64,000 nt of DNA from Anoxynatronum buryatiense. Lineage in GTDB: Bacteria > Bacillota > Clostridia > Peptostreptococcales > Tindalliaceae. The translations under genes were made by a program, and so were the position numbers. Where the stretch lies: assembly GCF_900182905.1 (NCBI RefSeq), contig NZ_FXUF01000011.1, positions 62,001 through 126,000 of the forward strand. Direction: 5' to 3'. This document shows positions 18,368 to 27,781 of this stretch, one piece after another (positions within the stretch are counted from its first letter, which is position 1; every line of letters starts with the position of its first letter). The notes under the pieces are model-generated. The model saw nothing but the letters and a program-made list of their open reading frames with translations. It was not told the DNA's origin and searched no databases.

Positions 18368-19126
18368 TTACAACTTCTTGTTATTCTTTATGTATGCCTG
18401 CCAGTAGACTTCCACAGAACGGTTCATTTCCCGGGCAAAGTCGGAGTCGTATTTGCGTTTGAAGAAGGTCTCCAAACTCTCCTGGATGTTGCCGGCACTT
18501 TCCTGGTGGGTTTCTTTCTGAAACAGGTGCATTTCCTGGTGTTCTTCCGGAGAAAGGCGTCGGTACTGGTTCTGAAACCTTATGAACCGGTCATCAAACC
18601 GTTTGGGTTTTGTGCGCTGCAGTTGTTGCCTGGTGGGGTGTCCCACCACCAGCATGGCAGCTGGAAACACGTATTCAGGCAGATGTAACAGGGATCGAAC
18701 TGTTTCGCAGTTTTCTGTAATGTCTCCAATGTAACAGGACCCCAGACCAAGAGACTGCGCTGCCACCACCATGTTCTGGGCGGCAATGAGGGCATCGGCA
18801 CAGGCCAGCATCAGGTCACCGGGGCCAGGCGGCCGGGGATTCAGGTTTTCAAAGGCAAAAGTATCCAGCCACCGTTGATAATCTGCCAGAAACACCAGTA
18901 CCAGCGGTGCATCTGCAATAAAGGGCTGGTGATCACAGCTTTCTGCCAGCGCTTCTTTCAGTTGTTGGTCGGTGATTTCCAGCAGCGTGTAAAGCATCAT
19001 ATTGCCGGCAGTGGGTGCCTGATAAGCTGCCTGAAACAGCTGATGTCGCATTTCATCGCTGACATCCCTTTTCTCAAAGATCCGCACAGATTTTCGCTCA
19101 TGCAGTTGCTCCATGACAGTTTTCAT
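18368..19126 (-). CDS. nitroreductase family oxidoreductase (NfsA/FRP type)
   Basis: 252 residues. Typical FMN-binding nitroreductase pattern: ERKSVRIFEKRDVS, AAYQAPTAGNMMLYT, DAPLVLVFLAD, VVAAQSLGLGSCYIGDI, VVGHPTRQQ...KRFDD. Members of this group reduce nitro-compounds, quinones or flavins with NAD(P)H. The ~45-residue C-terminal extension fits the NfsA/FRP branch. AAGGAGAAAAAACC precedes ATG. Confidence 0.88.
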   Translation of the reverse strand: MKTVMEQLHERKSVRIFEKRDVSDEMRHQLFQAAYQAPTAGNMMLYTLLEITDQQLKEALAESCDHQPFIADAPLVLVFLADYQRWLDTFAFENLNPRPPGPGDLMLACADALIAAQNMVVAAQSLGLGSCYIGDITENCETVRSLLHLPEYVFPAAMLVVGHPTRQQLQRTKPKRFDDRFIRFQNQYRRLSPEEHQEMHLFQKETHQESAGNIQESLETFFKRKYDSDFAREMNRSVEVYWQAYIKNNKKL

Positions 19127-19168
19127 GGTTTTTTCTCCTTTTGCTTTTTTGTTGGTTTTTTCATTAAT

Positions 19169-20206
19169 CTACTCGTTTAACTTTAGGTCACCGGCTTTGA
19201 TCCATCCCCTTCGTCTCATGATTTCTGCCAGAATCAGCGAGAGCACGGCCGGCAGTATGAAATGAAGGAGTCCCATTTTCATCAGTACATCGGCAGAGAA
19301 TCCCATGGCGCTGATGGTTCCAAATTGCCCCACCAGTCCGCTGGTTCCCATTCCGGCACCTGTGGGCACGTTTTCCATGCGCAGTAAAGTGGCAGCCAGC
19401 GGGCCAAGTATGGCACTTGCCACCGTGGGTGGTATCCAAATAAGTGGATTTCGCACAATGTTGGGAATTTGAAGCATTGAAGTGCCCAGCCCCTGAGAGA
19501 GCAGACCGCCCCAGCCGTTCTCCCGGTAGCTGATGACAGCAAAGCCAATCATCTGGCAGCAACATCCCACAGTAGCTGCACCGGCAGCAGTACCGCCGAG
19601 ACCCAGCATGATACACAGTGCCGCGCTGGAGATGGGCAATGTAAGCGCCATGCCCACAATAACAGCCATCAAGGCTCCCATGGGAATAGGATGCATTTCG
19701 GTCACCGCCATAATGACAGTCCCCAGCCAGGCCATAAAGCCGCCTATGAAAGGTCCTGCCACCATTCCCATTACCACACCGGCTGCAATGGTGGCCATGG
19801 GAGTCGCAATGATATCCACTTTTGTTTCTCCCGTAACCAATTTTCCGCATTCTGCTCCCACCACCACAGCCACGAAACAGCCCGCAGGACCACCGGCTTC
19901 ATAGCCCGCCATGCCAGTGATCGTGGAAGCAAACAACACCAGTGGCGGTGCCTTTAATCCGTAGGCAACAGCCACACCAATGGCTGGGCCTGCCATGGCC
20001 ATGGCCCGCTGGCCCAACTGCTGCAGTATGGGAAGCTGAAGTTGTTCACCCGCCACATTGAGAATCAAGCCAATAATCAAGGAGGAAAACAGCCCCAATG
20101 CCATGGCCCCAAGCGCCTCAATGCCATAGCGTTTCATTGAAAATTCAATGTTTTTTCTTTTTAAGAATTCCATCTTTGATTTGTTCGGTGAAGCCATCGC
20201 TGTCAT
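19169..20206 (-). CDS. PTS transporter subunit IIC (PTS_EIIC_2 type)
   Basis: 345 residues with about nine or ten hydrophobic helices rich in Gly/Ala (GLFSSLIIGLILNVAG, AGPAIGVAVAYGL, GPLAATLLRMENVPTGAGMGTSGLVGQFG). It matches stand-alone EIIC proteins of the phosphotransferase system. No EIIA/EIIB partner is adjacent, so a sugar-PTS role is uncertain and the substrate unknown. GGAGGGAAACC precedes ATG. Confidence 0.78.
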   Translation of the reverse strand: MTAMASPNKSKMEFLKRKNIEFSMKRYGIEALGAMALGLFSSLIIGLILNVAGEQLQLPILQQLGQRAMAMAGPAIGVAVAYGLKAPPLVLFASTITGMAGYEAGGPAGCFVAVVVGAECGKLVTGETKVDIIATPMATIAAGVVMGMVAGPFIGGFMAWLGTVIMAVTEMHPIPMGALMAVIVGMALTLPISSAALCIMLGLGGTAAGAATVGCCCQMIGFAVISYRENGWGGLLSQGLGTSMLQIPNIVRNPLIWIPPTVASAILGPLAATLLRMENVPTGAGMGTSGLVGQFGTISAMGFSADVLMKMGLLHFILPAVLSLILAEIMRRRGWIKAGDLKLNE

Positions 20207-20232
20207 GGTTTCCCTCCAATAGTGATCGTTCT

Positions 20233-21333
20233 TTATTCTGTTTGACTGGTTGATGTGATAAAAGTCATGGCTTCTGCAATATTGCTTGCATTTCCAGCGT
20301 TGATGGCTTCTTCCATGAGTTCCAGTTTCGGCAGTGTCAAAAACTCCCTGCCAATGATAACTTCATATTCTGTGGAGATTTTCACAGAGAGTCTGTTGAG
20401 CTTCTCCAGATTTTCTTTGCCCTGATCATACACTTCCCGGTATTCCGCCTTGAGCGACTGTAACGCCTCTTCATTGGCCGCGATGATCTGCTTTTTGATT
20501 TCTTCAGCTGTCACATTGTCAAAATCACGCAATGCCTTTATCTTTTGCTCCATCAGTTCATTGACTGCTTGTGTATACTGCCCTATTTCCTGATCAAACT
20601 CGCCTAATTCATAATGACTCTCATCTTTATCCTTCATGATCTGGCGCTTTATTTTCCGTTGCCTTTTCTTACTTTCCTGAATGCTTCGGCGCATGGCCCG
20701 CACTCTGTTGAGCGCTTCTAAATGCTTATACTTTGTTTTGCCCACCGCCAGGTAAATACCACCAAAAACAAGAATCACACATACGTAGCTCAGCGCCAGA
20801 TAGAGCATCCCCATTCCTTCAAAAAAAGCATAATAGAGGCCAAAGGGGATGGCGAAAAAGGCTAATGCCAGCGTCAGCAAAATGATCCCTGCGTCGCCTA
20901 TTCCACTGGGAAAATAAAGGGCAAAAAACAGTCGATTGTTATACAGGAACGGGATCTTTTCTTGTTTGAAAACCGACTTACCCGCCAGATGCAATTCCTC
21001 ATCTTCACTGCGAAAGTCAGCTGTTTCCATGTCAACTCGTTTCATAATCGCCTTCTTTTTTGCTTTTTCTTTGCTCGATTCCACATTCTTCAGCTTCGCG
21101 TTAACACTGTCAATCTGCTCATCAAAAGTAGCTTCCAGTTGTGTCTTGCGTTGACGTGTGACTTTCTTGATTTCGTCTTCTATGGCATTTTCTTTTTGGG
21201 AAATGCTTTTCTCCACTTGCTTTTCTTTCGTCTCCAGTATTCTCTTCTGCTCAATACAGTTGTTCAGTTCAGCAACATTTCCCTTGATGATTCCAATTTC
21301 CTGAATGCCACCCAGCAGGATCGCCTTTTCCAT
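20233..21333 (-). CDS. coiled-coil membrane protein of unknown function
   Basis: 366 residues. Long N-terminal coiled coil (to ~125), two adjacent transmembrane helices at ~140-200 (GIILLTLALAFFAIPFGLYYAFF and LALSYVCVILVFGGIYLAVG), then another coiled coil to the end. Both coils would lie on the same side of the membrane. No enzymatic motif. 26 bases separate it from the PTS IIC gene downstream, so the two may be co-transcribed. Confidence 0.65.
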   Translation of the reverse strand: MEKAILLGGIQEIGIIKGNVAELNNCIEQKRILETKEKQVEKSISQKENAIEDEIKKVTRQRKTQLEATFDEQIDSVNAKLKNVESSKEKAKKKAIMKRVDMETADFRSEDEELHLAGKSVFKQEKIPFLYNNRLFFALYFPSGIGDAGIILLTLALAFFAIPFGLYYAFFEGMGMLYLALSYVCVILVFGGIYLAVGKTKYKHLEALNRVRAMRRSIQESKKRQRKIKRQIMKDKDESHYELGEFDQEIGQYTQAVNELMEQKIKALRDFDNVTAEEIKKQIIAANEEALQSLKAEYREVYDQGKENLEKLNRLSVKISTEYEVIIGREFLTLPKLELMEEAINAGNASNIAEAMTFITSTSQTE

Positions 21334-21435
21334 TTTTTCACCCTTTCACTAATTTGACATACGGCACTCCCCTATTAGTTGCCTCTGTTCATTGAACTTG
21401 TGTACAGGCACTCCGGGCACCGGCATCGTTCCGGT

Positions 21436-23244
21436 TTAGTCTGCTGTTTCGAACACCACGTCTCGCAGGGCCGGCCACACATCGTCGGTGGCAAAGGTCC
21501 GCTGCCAGCAGGCAATACCTGCCAGGCCCAGTTCATGAACCAAGCCCGCTCGAATGGACAGGGTTTCAGCGTTTTCAATCCAGATTTTCACCAGATCTTC
21601 CCCGTCAATAAAAGCGGCGTAATAGAGCTGTGACTCTTCGTCCCAAAAGGGGGTAAGCCCATTGTTTTCAATGAAATTGGCCTGAGCCTGCATCCCGATG
21701 GCCGAAGACCGGTTGGTCATTCGATTCGCCCGCTCGGTGGATGGCCGCTCCCGCCAAACCCGGGTATAAAGCGGCAACCCCATCACCAGCCTGTTGGGGT
21801 CCACCACCCTGGTCAGTTCTGTCATGCCTCGTTCCACCCAGCCGTAGGAAGCCACAGGCCCGCTGACGGGGCTGGATGCCCAGTGTTCGTCATAGGTCAT
21901 GATCACCAGGTAATCGACAATTCGGCCCAGATATTCGTGGTCGTAGCATTTTGACCAGTTGTCACTGCCACCCATGATGGTGACGTCCATGGACAAAATC
22001 AGCCCGTGCTGCTTCATAGACCAGGCCAACTCGTTGATGAAATGAGTGAGCCGGTCCCGGTCGGCCATATAGACGTTTTCAAAGTCAACGTTGATGCCCT
22101 CATACCCATGGGTCAGGGCTTCCTGAATCATCCGGTCAATGAACCGCTCCCGGGCGTCTGCCTTTTGTAGAAATGCGTGGGTGCGGTCGATGTTAAACTC
22201 ATTGGACACCAGCGCCCAGATCTGAAACCCGTTATCCCGCGCCCATCGTATATATGCTTCAGAGACTTTGGATGAAATATTTCCTGCATCATCTGTCAGT
22301 TCGTACCAGGTGGGGGATACCACGTTGACCCCGGGCATGTCAGGCAGGGTATCCACATTGGGGTTACGACCGTACACTGCTTCCCATACCAGCATCACCG
22401 GTTCGTCCAGGGGCGGTTGCCATTCAGGAAGTGTGGCCGCCTGAATGGTTTCCATGGATGCCAGCCGGCTTTCCGTTTCCCGAATCACGCCAATGGCTCC
22501 TTGTTCTGTCACCAAAGTGATCTGATCTTCTCCGGACACGTAGGCCACCGCCGGCCCGCCGGTAGACCGCTCCAGAATTCGGATGGGTTCACGAATGGCC
22601 CGCCACCGAATGTACGTCTCCAGCGACAGGATTCTCTCCCGGTAAGCATTCATTTGTCCGGCATCTTCAAAAATCAGCTGGCCTGATTCCAGCTCCAGTT
22701 GCTGATAGGGCAGATAATCGTTGGTAAAGATCACATGGCCGCTGGTGTTCCCCATCTGCAGCCGGATGCCCAGCGTGTCCCCAATGTCCAGATCAGCCAT
22801 GTCTTCGTATGGAAGAAAGGTGTCTTCCTCCAAATGAACGGGAATCACTTGGCGGTTTACCGGCTCACCGTCGACGGTGACTTCCCCGGCATCGGAGATG
22901 GTAATGAAGTGTTGGGGCCCCACCAGATTGGTTTGCCCCATAACGGCATCGTAATGGTGAGTGTAAAGGGAATCCCGCAGCCAGTAGGCATTGAAATGGG
23001 TTTTGCCCGTTTCACTGTTGATGTGCAGCAAGTCTTCGGTGTAGGGTTCAACGCGCACTCCCTCTTCCCCCAGGTACACTACCCGGGGTGCCTGCTGGTC
23101 AACTTCATAGGCACTGATCACCGGCAGTTGGTGCGCCCATCTGCGGATTCGCAGGTTCAGTTCAAGATGAATACTCAGTACTGCCGTGACCACCAGGGCC
23201 AGGGCCAGTAAAACTGTCAAAATGACTCGCAATGTCTTCTTCAT
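21436..23244 (-). CDS. glycosyl hydrolase family 18 with N-terminal anchor (YdhD/YaaH-like)
   Basis: 602 residues. N-terminal membrane anchor or signal (MKKTLRVILTVLLALALVV), about 280 residues of export/wall-binding region, then the GH18 barrel with the catalytic strand YEGINVDFENV (Glu acid at the end of the DxxDxDxE-like motif; first Asp is Glu), DYLVIMTYDEHW, and RLVMGLPLYTRVW. Such enzymes hydrolyse N-acetylglucosamine links in peptidoglycan or spore cortex. A remnant copy with the centre deleted lies at 9001-9148. Confidence 0.85.
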   Translation of the reverse strand: MKKTLRVILTVLLALALVVTAVLSIHLELNLRIRRWAHQLPVISAYEVDQQAPRVVYLGEEGVRVEPYTEDLLHINSETGKTHFNAYWLRDSLYTHHYDAVMGQTNLVGPQHFITISDAGEVTVDGEPVNRQVIPVHLEEDTFLPYEDMADLDIGDTLGIRLQMGNTSGHVIFTNDYLPYQQLELESGQLIFEDAGQMNAYRERILSLETYIRWRAIREPIRILERSTGGPAVAYVSGEDQITLVTEQGAIGVIRETESRLASMETIQAATLPEWQPPLDEPVMLVWEAVYGRNPNVDTLPDMPGVNVVSPTWYELTDDAGNISSKVSEAYIRWARDNGFQIWALVSNEFNIDRTHAFLQKADARERFIDRMIQEALTHGYEGINVDFENVYMADRDRLTHFINELAWSMKQHGLILSMDVTIMGGSDNWSKCYDHEYLGRIVDYLVIMTYDEHWASSPVSGPVASYGWVERGMTELTRVVDPNRLVMGLPLYTRVWRERPSTERANRMTNRSSAIGMQAQANFIENNGLTPFWDEESQLYYAAFIDGEDLVKIWIENAETLSIRAGLVHELGLAGIACWQRTFATDDVWPALRDVVFETAD

Positions 23245-23483
23245 GGTTGATCCCTTCCTTGCTTCTGTCGTGTTGAGTATACTTTCATTTCATGTCAGCT
23301 TAAGCTGCTCTGCCTACCATGGCGATTCCCTTCCCACCAGTGACATTAGAAGGATAATACCCACCATCCTCTCGTGTAATCAGATGCCGTTTTATCCATC
23401 TGTTGGCCGCCGTTGCAAAAAGTAAAATCCTTCTGTCAATCATTGTATCATATTGTTTTATCTGGATTGTATTCCCGATGCAT

Positions 23484-23516
23484 AAAAAAAGTACAGCGTT
23501 CCATGTTCTGTACTTT
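23484..23516 (-). terminator. intrinsic terminator of the serpin gene
   Basis: AAAGTACAG / CTGTACTTT stem, 11-base loop, followed on the minus strand by TTTTTTT, about 20 bases past the stop codon. Confidence 0.8.
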
Positions 23517-23536
23517 AGTCATGATCTGTATGCTGC

Positions 23537-24805
23537 TTACTGCGTGGGGTCCACGACAGAACCGGTAAAGAGCACTTCATTTGTTTCTCTGTCATGGATC
23601 ATGAAAAAGAAAGGACGGTTCACATTCATCTCAAAGAAGTCTATCATCGCTGATTCAACCCTGATTTCAACCGATGTGACAGCGGCTGCTTCTGTACCCT
23701 TCTCATCCACATCGATAAAGGATTTATGCTTTACTTCACTGATATATAAACGCGGTCCTTCGTTCCTTGTGACCATCCCGTAGAAATCTGATTTGGCAGG
23801 ATCGAAAGCCACTTTCATACCCATCAGTTTAAGTACATCATTGAGTTTTTCTTCGTATTCCATGGAAAACCGCGGCAGCCGCAAATGACCCTGATAGGTT
23901 TGAAACTCTTCGCGCCACTGGTTCCAGTTTTCCATGTTCAAATCCGCCGCAAGTTCCAGAAGCGAACTGTTTTCATCCGGCAGAAAAACAACCATGGCGA
24001 GTCTTTCTGATTCACCATAAGGCAGTCTGACTGCCTGAAACGCTCCTTCTTTTTCGAGATAGTCAAATTCATCATTTCGGTTCATGAAAGGCACATCCGG
24101 GATCTCCCCTTCAGGGCCATTAAAAAAATCATTACTGGTGAGATCCGTGTTGAAAGGGTCGGTCCAGTCACCCTGAAAATAAACTGCATTGATGAGAAAC
24201 AGGATTGTGTTGGGATCAATCGGGTACTCAACAATGTCTTCAATCAGTCCGTCAGTTCTGTCATTTACCCAGCTGTTGATCACATCCACCGATGCTTCAG
24301 CACCGAAATCCAGGGCTTTGGCAGAAGCGTTGTAATACCTTTGGTTGCGGTCTACAAAATCCTGGTCAAATGCTTCGCCTTCTTTCATCCACAGGGAGTT
24401 GGCAATATTGATGATCACATCCGGATCCGCTTCCTGCAGCTTGTACAGCCGGGCCAGATTGTTCCGATTAAACTTTTCCAACGCCTCTGATTCCATCCCA
24501 AGCATGTCTGCCATGGCTTCGAAGGTTTCCCCGCCGGCTCCATTGATGGTCATGGCAAGAGCCGTGTAGATGCTGGTGGGCGAGATCATGATGTTATCCT
24601 CCAGCGTGACAAGGTTGCGGTAAAGTTCAAATCCAAATTCATTGGACGTATTCGCAAGCACCACATCAAAAGCATCCAGTATTTCCTGGTCAGGTTCAGG
24701 TATGTTCATTCCTGCCCCATCAGCTTCATCTGTGCAACCGGCAAGTGAAAACAACAGTACAGCAGCCAGTATGATCAGACCCAATCTTCTTTTTCCATAT
24801 TTCAT
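23537..24805 (-). CDS. serpin (serine protease inhibitor) lipoprotein
   Basis: 422 residues. Lipobox LFSLAGC, then a complete serpin fold: NIMISPTSIYTALAMTINGAGGETFEAM, NAVYFQGDWTDPF, and the C-terminal NVNRPFFFMIHDRETNEVLFTGSVVDP. The reactive-centre loop hinge GTEAAAVT matches inhibitory serpins. Counting from the hinge puts P1-P1' at about Glu-Ser (VE|SAM), so the target could be a Glu-specific or elastase-like protease. Probably protects the outer surface of the membrane. GGAGG precedes ATG. Confidence 0.9.
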   Translation of the reverse strand: MKYGKRRLGLIILAAVLLFSLAGCTDEADGAGMNIPEPDQEILDAFDVVLANTSNEFGFELYRNLVTLEDNIMISPTSIYTALAMTINGAGGETFEAMADMLGMESEALEKFNRNNLARLYKLQEADPDVIINIANSLWMKEGEAFDQDFVDRNQRYYNASAKALDFGAEASVDVINSWVNDRTDGLIEDIVEYPIDPNTILFLINAVYFQGDWTDPFNTDLTSNDFFNGPEGEIPDVPFMNRNDEFDYLEKEGAFQAVRLPYGESERLAMVVFLPDENSSLLELAADLNMENWNQWREEFQTYQGHLRLPRFSMEYEEKLNDVLKLMGMKVAFDPAKSDFYGMVTRNEGPRLYISEVKHKSFIDVDEKGTEAAAVTSVEIRVESAMIDFFEMNVNRPFFFMIHDRETNEVLFTGSVVDPTQ

Positions 24806-24842
24806 TTTATTGGCCTCCCATTCCTGCTTTTGTACTTAATGA

Positions 24843-24868
24843 CGAAAAGAGAACCGAAAGGTTCCCTT
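24843..24868 (-). terminator. terminator with GAAA loop
   Basis: AAAGAGAACC-GAAA-GGTTCCCTTT hairpin (one mismatch) with T-rich flank on the minus strand, about 40 bases after the thioredoxin-reductase-like gene. Confidence 0.65.
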
Positions 24869-24908
24869 TTGCAGACTGCAGAGCGTTTTTATGCGCTGCT
24901 TTTTTTTA

Positions 24909-25871
24909 CTAAAATTCTTCTTCTGTCATTCCATTGTTGACCATAGCACCTGCAATACTGCCCGTCGCCACCGCATAGGAGACGGCACGTAATGGACTGC
25001 CATTGTCCCCGCAAGCAAAAATATGATCCACCGTTGTTTTTTGAAACATGTCCACTTTGAGAAATCCCAGCTCTGTCAACTCGCATCCAAGCTTTTCTGG
25101 AATTTTACAATGCTGTTCAAAGTCAGGTCGTGAATAAATTGCTTTTAGTTGAAAGGTTGACTGATCTGCAAAGACGATTTCCTGAATATAACCATCTTGG
25201 TGTTTTAGATAACTGATTTCATTTTCCACTATTGGTATGTTATGTTGGGTGATTTTATCTGTTTGCTCTTGTGTCAAAATGGATTTTCCATTCGTGAAAA
25301 TAGTCAGGTCTTTTGTCCAGTTACTCAGGAGCTGGGCATAATGAAATGCGATATCTCCATTTGCTAAAATGCCCGTTTTTTCATTCTTCACTTCGTATCC
25401 ATGGCAATATGGACAATGGATCACCGATATTCCCCAACATTCTGAAAAGCCTTTTATAGGAGGCATTATGTCTCTGACTCCTGTGGCAAAAATGAGTTTT
25501 TTAGCCGTGAACGCTGCGCCTGTTTGTGTAAGGATTGAAAATCCATTTTGGGTTTTCTCACCAATGATCGCTACGTCATTGCGAATTTTTACGGTGCTGT
25601 AATTTAACACTTGCACTTTGGCTTTTTTTAAAATGGCACTTGGCTTTTCGCCGTCTTGCGTCATGAAATTGTGGGAATGTGGTGTTTGACGGTTACAGGG
25701 CAAGCCACTGTCAATGATGAGCACATTTCGCAAGGCCCGCCCCAATGCCATCGCGGCTGAAAGTCCTGCAAAGCTTCCCCCAACGATGATTACGTCAACG
25801 TTTTTATTATCTGTCATTCTGTTATGGGTTGAAAATGATGTTAAAGGAAGTGGTTGTTCAGGTGTCATCAA
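24909..25871 (-). CDS. thioredoxin-reductase-like FAD/NAD(P) oxidoreductase
   Basis: 320 residues. FAD motif IIVGGSFAGLSAAMALGRA, redox motif CPYCHGYE in the TrxB position (CxxC), and the C-terminal FAD contact IFACGDNGSPLRAVSYAVATG. The NAD(P) domain is less canonical (GILANGDIAFHYAQLLSNW). It resembles thioredoxin-reductase-like proteins that reduce small disulfides or antibiotics. A stretch of ~18 extra N-terminal residues is supported by AAGGGGGT before the first ATG. Confidence 0.85.
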   Translation of the reverse strand: MMTPEQPLPLTSFSTHNRMTDNKNVDVIIVGGSFAGLSAAMALGRALRNVLIIDSGLPCNRQTPHSHNFMTQDGEKPSAILKKAKVQVLNYSTVKIRNDVAIIGEKTQNGFSILTQTGAAFTAKKLIFATGVRDIMPPIKGFSECWGISVIHCPYCHGYEVKNEKTGILANGDIAFHYAQLLSNWTKDLTIFTNGKSILTQEQTDKITQHNIPIVENEISYLKHQDGYIQEIVFADQSTFQLKAIYSRPDFEQHCKIPEKLGCELTELGFLKVDMFQKTTVDHIFACGDNGSPLRAVSYAVATGSIAGAMVNNGMTEEEF

Positions 25872-26256
25872 CGTTACCCCCTTATTGAATCGTTATCGCC
25901 TTATGCTTCCATTTTTTCCAGTCACTTAGCCGACATGTTTATCATTCCTTGAATATGTAGTTCCCGGTTCCACAAAACACCATAGACACCACGACACCAC
26001 TCCCGATGCTTCTGGTCTTTTTCTTCTACCCAACAAAGCCCTTTCATATCAATTCAGTCGTATTTCCACCACTCATTCTCCGACGCAGTATCTATTTCTT
26101 GATCTCTTGTTCCCTGTCGATGATGCCGCTCTAAAGTATCGCCTTTATTCTGCGGAGATGAACTGTTCTATTCTCTACTTTTTCATTGGTGCGGATGCTG
26201 GCTGATGCCACATGCGCCCGAATGATGACCGGCCTGATCTGCCGGATAACAGTATT
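25872..26256. other. intergenic DNA containing a YwbE remnant
   Basis: 385 bases between the thioredoxin-reductase-like gene and the AraC gene. Apart from the YwbE fragment at 26094-26161, nothing recognisable. Confidence 0.45.
26094..26161 (-). pseudogene. YwbE 3'-end fragment
   Basis: Nucleotide similarity to the 3' end of ywbE at 9213-9290. The minus strand reads roughly RRIKAILERH...GTRDQEID, against HGIKVMLESGIVGRVKEIKK. It is cut off at its 5' end. Confidence 0.6.
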
Positions 26257-27141
26257 TTAGATATCTGGTGTGTTTTGGGCGGGAATATATATCTCGCTGA
26301 TAGAGTTCTCATTGTACGGCCCCAAATTCTCTTTGCCATAGTATTCGAAGTTGAAGTGCCCCGGCAGTTTCTTATCTGTTGCCGGCAGCCATTCTTCATA
26401 AATATACCGGTAGGTATGCCCCACCTGATTGGCCAGCCCTTTATGCCTGAACTTATAATAAATTTGGGCGGGAATGATTTTAGCCGTCATTTGAATGGGG
26501 ATTCGATCCATTTCACTGACAGCCACCGCCACGTAAAAAAAGAGGCTGTCTGTGTCCTGATTTGGGAACCAAAACTGCATCTGATAAAACTCCAGGGGTT
26601 TCTTCAGACTGGGAATGGTTTCCAGATTTTCGGTGAGCATCGACCACTGTTCCGAAAGATCGTTTTTCAGTGACAGATCGTAGTAGAAAGAGATTCCCAC
26701 CAGCTTGATGTCCTCCAAAAATACGATTTCCGGTTCTTTGTCCAGAACGTGTTCATTCTTTTTCAGCGTGATCTCGGTGATGGGCTGCAACAGCAGTCGT
26801 CTGTCAGCAGCGCCTTCTCTGCGCATATCCGACGGGTTTTGGTGCATCATTTTGAAAAAAGCCCGGCTATACGCCTCAGCACTTCCAAAGCCATAATCAA
26901 GAGCAATGTCGATAATGCGTTTATCTGTCGCCATCAGCTCTCTGGCTGACTCTGTGATTTTTCTGGCCAGAATGTATGATTTCGGCGAATGCCCCGTGAT
27001 GGATTTAAACAACCTGGAATAGTAATAGAAAGAAAACCCCAGATCTTTGGAGATATCTAAAACAGATATTTTTGACCTGAGGTTCGTCTCAATAATTTGA
27101 ATGGATTGTAAAATCAACTCTCTGTTGTTCATTCCCAACAC
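26257..27141 (-). CDS. AraC-family regulator with GyrI-like effector domain
   Basis: 294 residues. Two helix-turn-helix motifs in the first ~110 residues (ISVLDISKDLGFSFYYYSRLFKSITGHSPKSYI; RIIDIALDYGFGSAEAYSRAFFKMMHQNPSD), then a GyrI/BmrR-type small-molecule-binding domain to the C-terminus (GHTYRYIYEEWLP, FEYYGKEN). This is the Rob/SoxS-GyrI architecture used to sense hydrophobic compounds. It follows trmO by three bases and is probably in the same operon. Confidence 0.88.
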   Translation of the reverse strand: MLGMNNRELILQSIQIIETNLRSKISVLDISKDLGFSFYYYSRLFKSITGHSPKSYILARKITESARELMATDKRIIDIALDYGFGSAEAYSRAFFKMMHQNPSDMRREGAADRRLLLQPITEITLKKNEHVLDKEPEIVFLEDIKLVGISFYYDLSLKNDLSEQWSMLTENLETIPSLKKPLEFYQMQFWFPNQDTDSLFFYVAVAVSEMDRIPIQMTAKIIPAQIYYKFRHKGLANQVGHTYRYIYEEWLPATDKKLPGHFNFEYYGKENLGPYNENSISEIYIPAQNTPDI

Positions 27142-27144
27142 CTC

Positions 27145-27612
27145 TTAAAAGTTAAAGAACACACTCCAGTCAAAGTCAGCTGAGTCTTCGATGCACACCG
27201 GCAGTCCTGCACACCACTCGGGCAGCGCTGGCTCCCTCACCACATCGGAGCAGGGGTAATAGGGCTTAATATCCAGCACCGGCGTCCCCTCTTCTGCATC
27301 AATATACCATGTCTCAATGATCCCACGCTCATAATCAATGTGCTTCACATCAATCACACTGATGCAAATTGGATTTGGCCTGATGGGCGATCGGGTGGCA
27401 AATACCCCCATGCGCTCCGGGCCTGGCAGATAGGGCTTGTCCAGCACCTTCGTCTCACGCAAATCCGGCTGATCCACCTGATTGGCCCACCATACAACCA
27501 TCAGGTGACTGAATCCATCCATGGCCGTCAGGGCCTCTTTGTAGTCATCCTCAATGGCAATGGCAAACCCCTGGTCGCTTTTCACCTTACCAATTAACTT
27601 TAGTTCCATCAT
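27145..27612 (-). CDS. TrmO/TsaA-family tRNA (m6t6A37) methyltransferase-like protein
   Basis: 155 residues. UPF0066 domain with GKVKSDQGFA, MDGFSHLMVVWWAN and the signature FATRSPIRPNPICISV. The family uses S-adenosylmethionine to N6-methylate t6A at position 37 of tRNA. Start at 27612 follows AAGGGGGCAGTT; a longer frame (to 27696) adds unrelated residues. It precedes the AraC gene in what looks like a two-gene operon. Confidence 0.85.
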   Translation of the reverse strand: MMELKLIGKVKSDQGFAIAIEDDYKEALTAMDGFSHLMVVWWANQVDQPDLRETKVLDKPYLPGPERMGVFATRSPIRPNPICISVIDVKHIDYERGIIETWYIDAEEGTPVLDIKPYYPCSDVVREPALPEWCAGLPVCIEDSADFDWSVFFNF

Positions 27613-27781
27613 AACTGCCCCCTTATTTTTATTCGGTACAGTTATATGATAGATCACTATGAGTAAAAGTTCTTGATTCATTTTGTCTGAAATCATTCGT
27701 CAGTTGATCTTATTTGTTCAGTGCCACTGAAATTTCGGCCACCGGAGCACTTCTTCCACCTGAAACACGCATCTTCGACCG

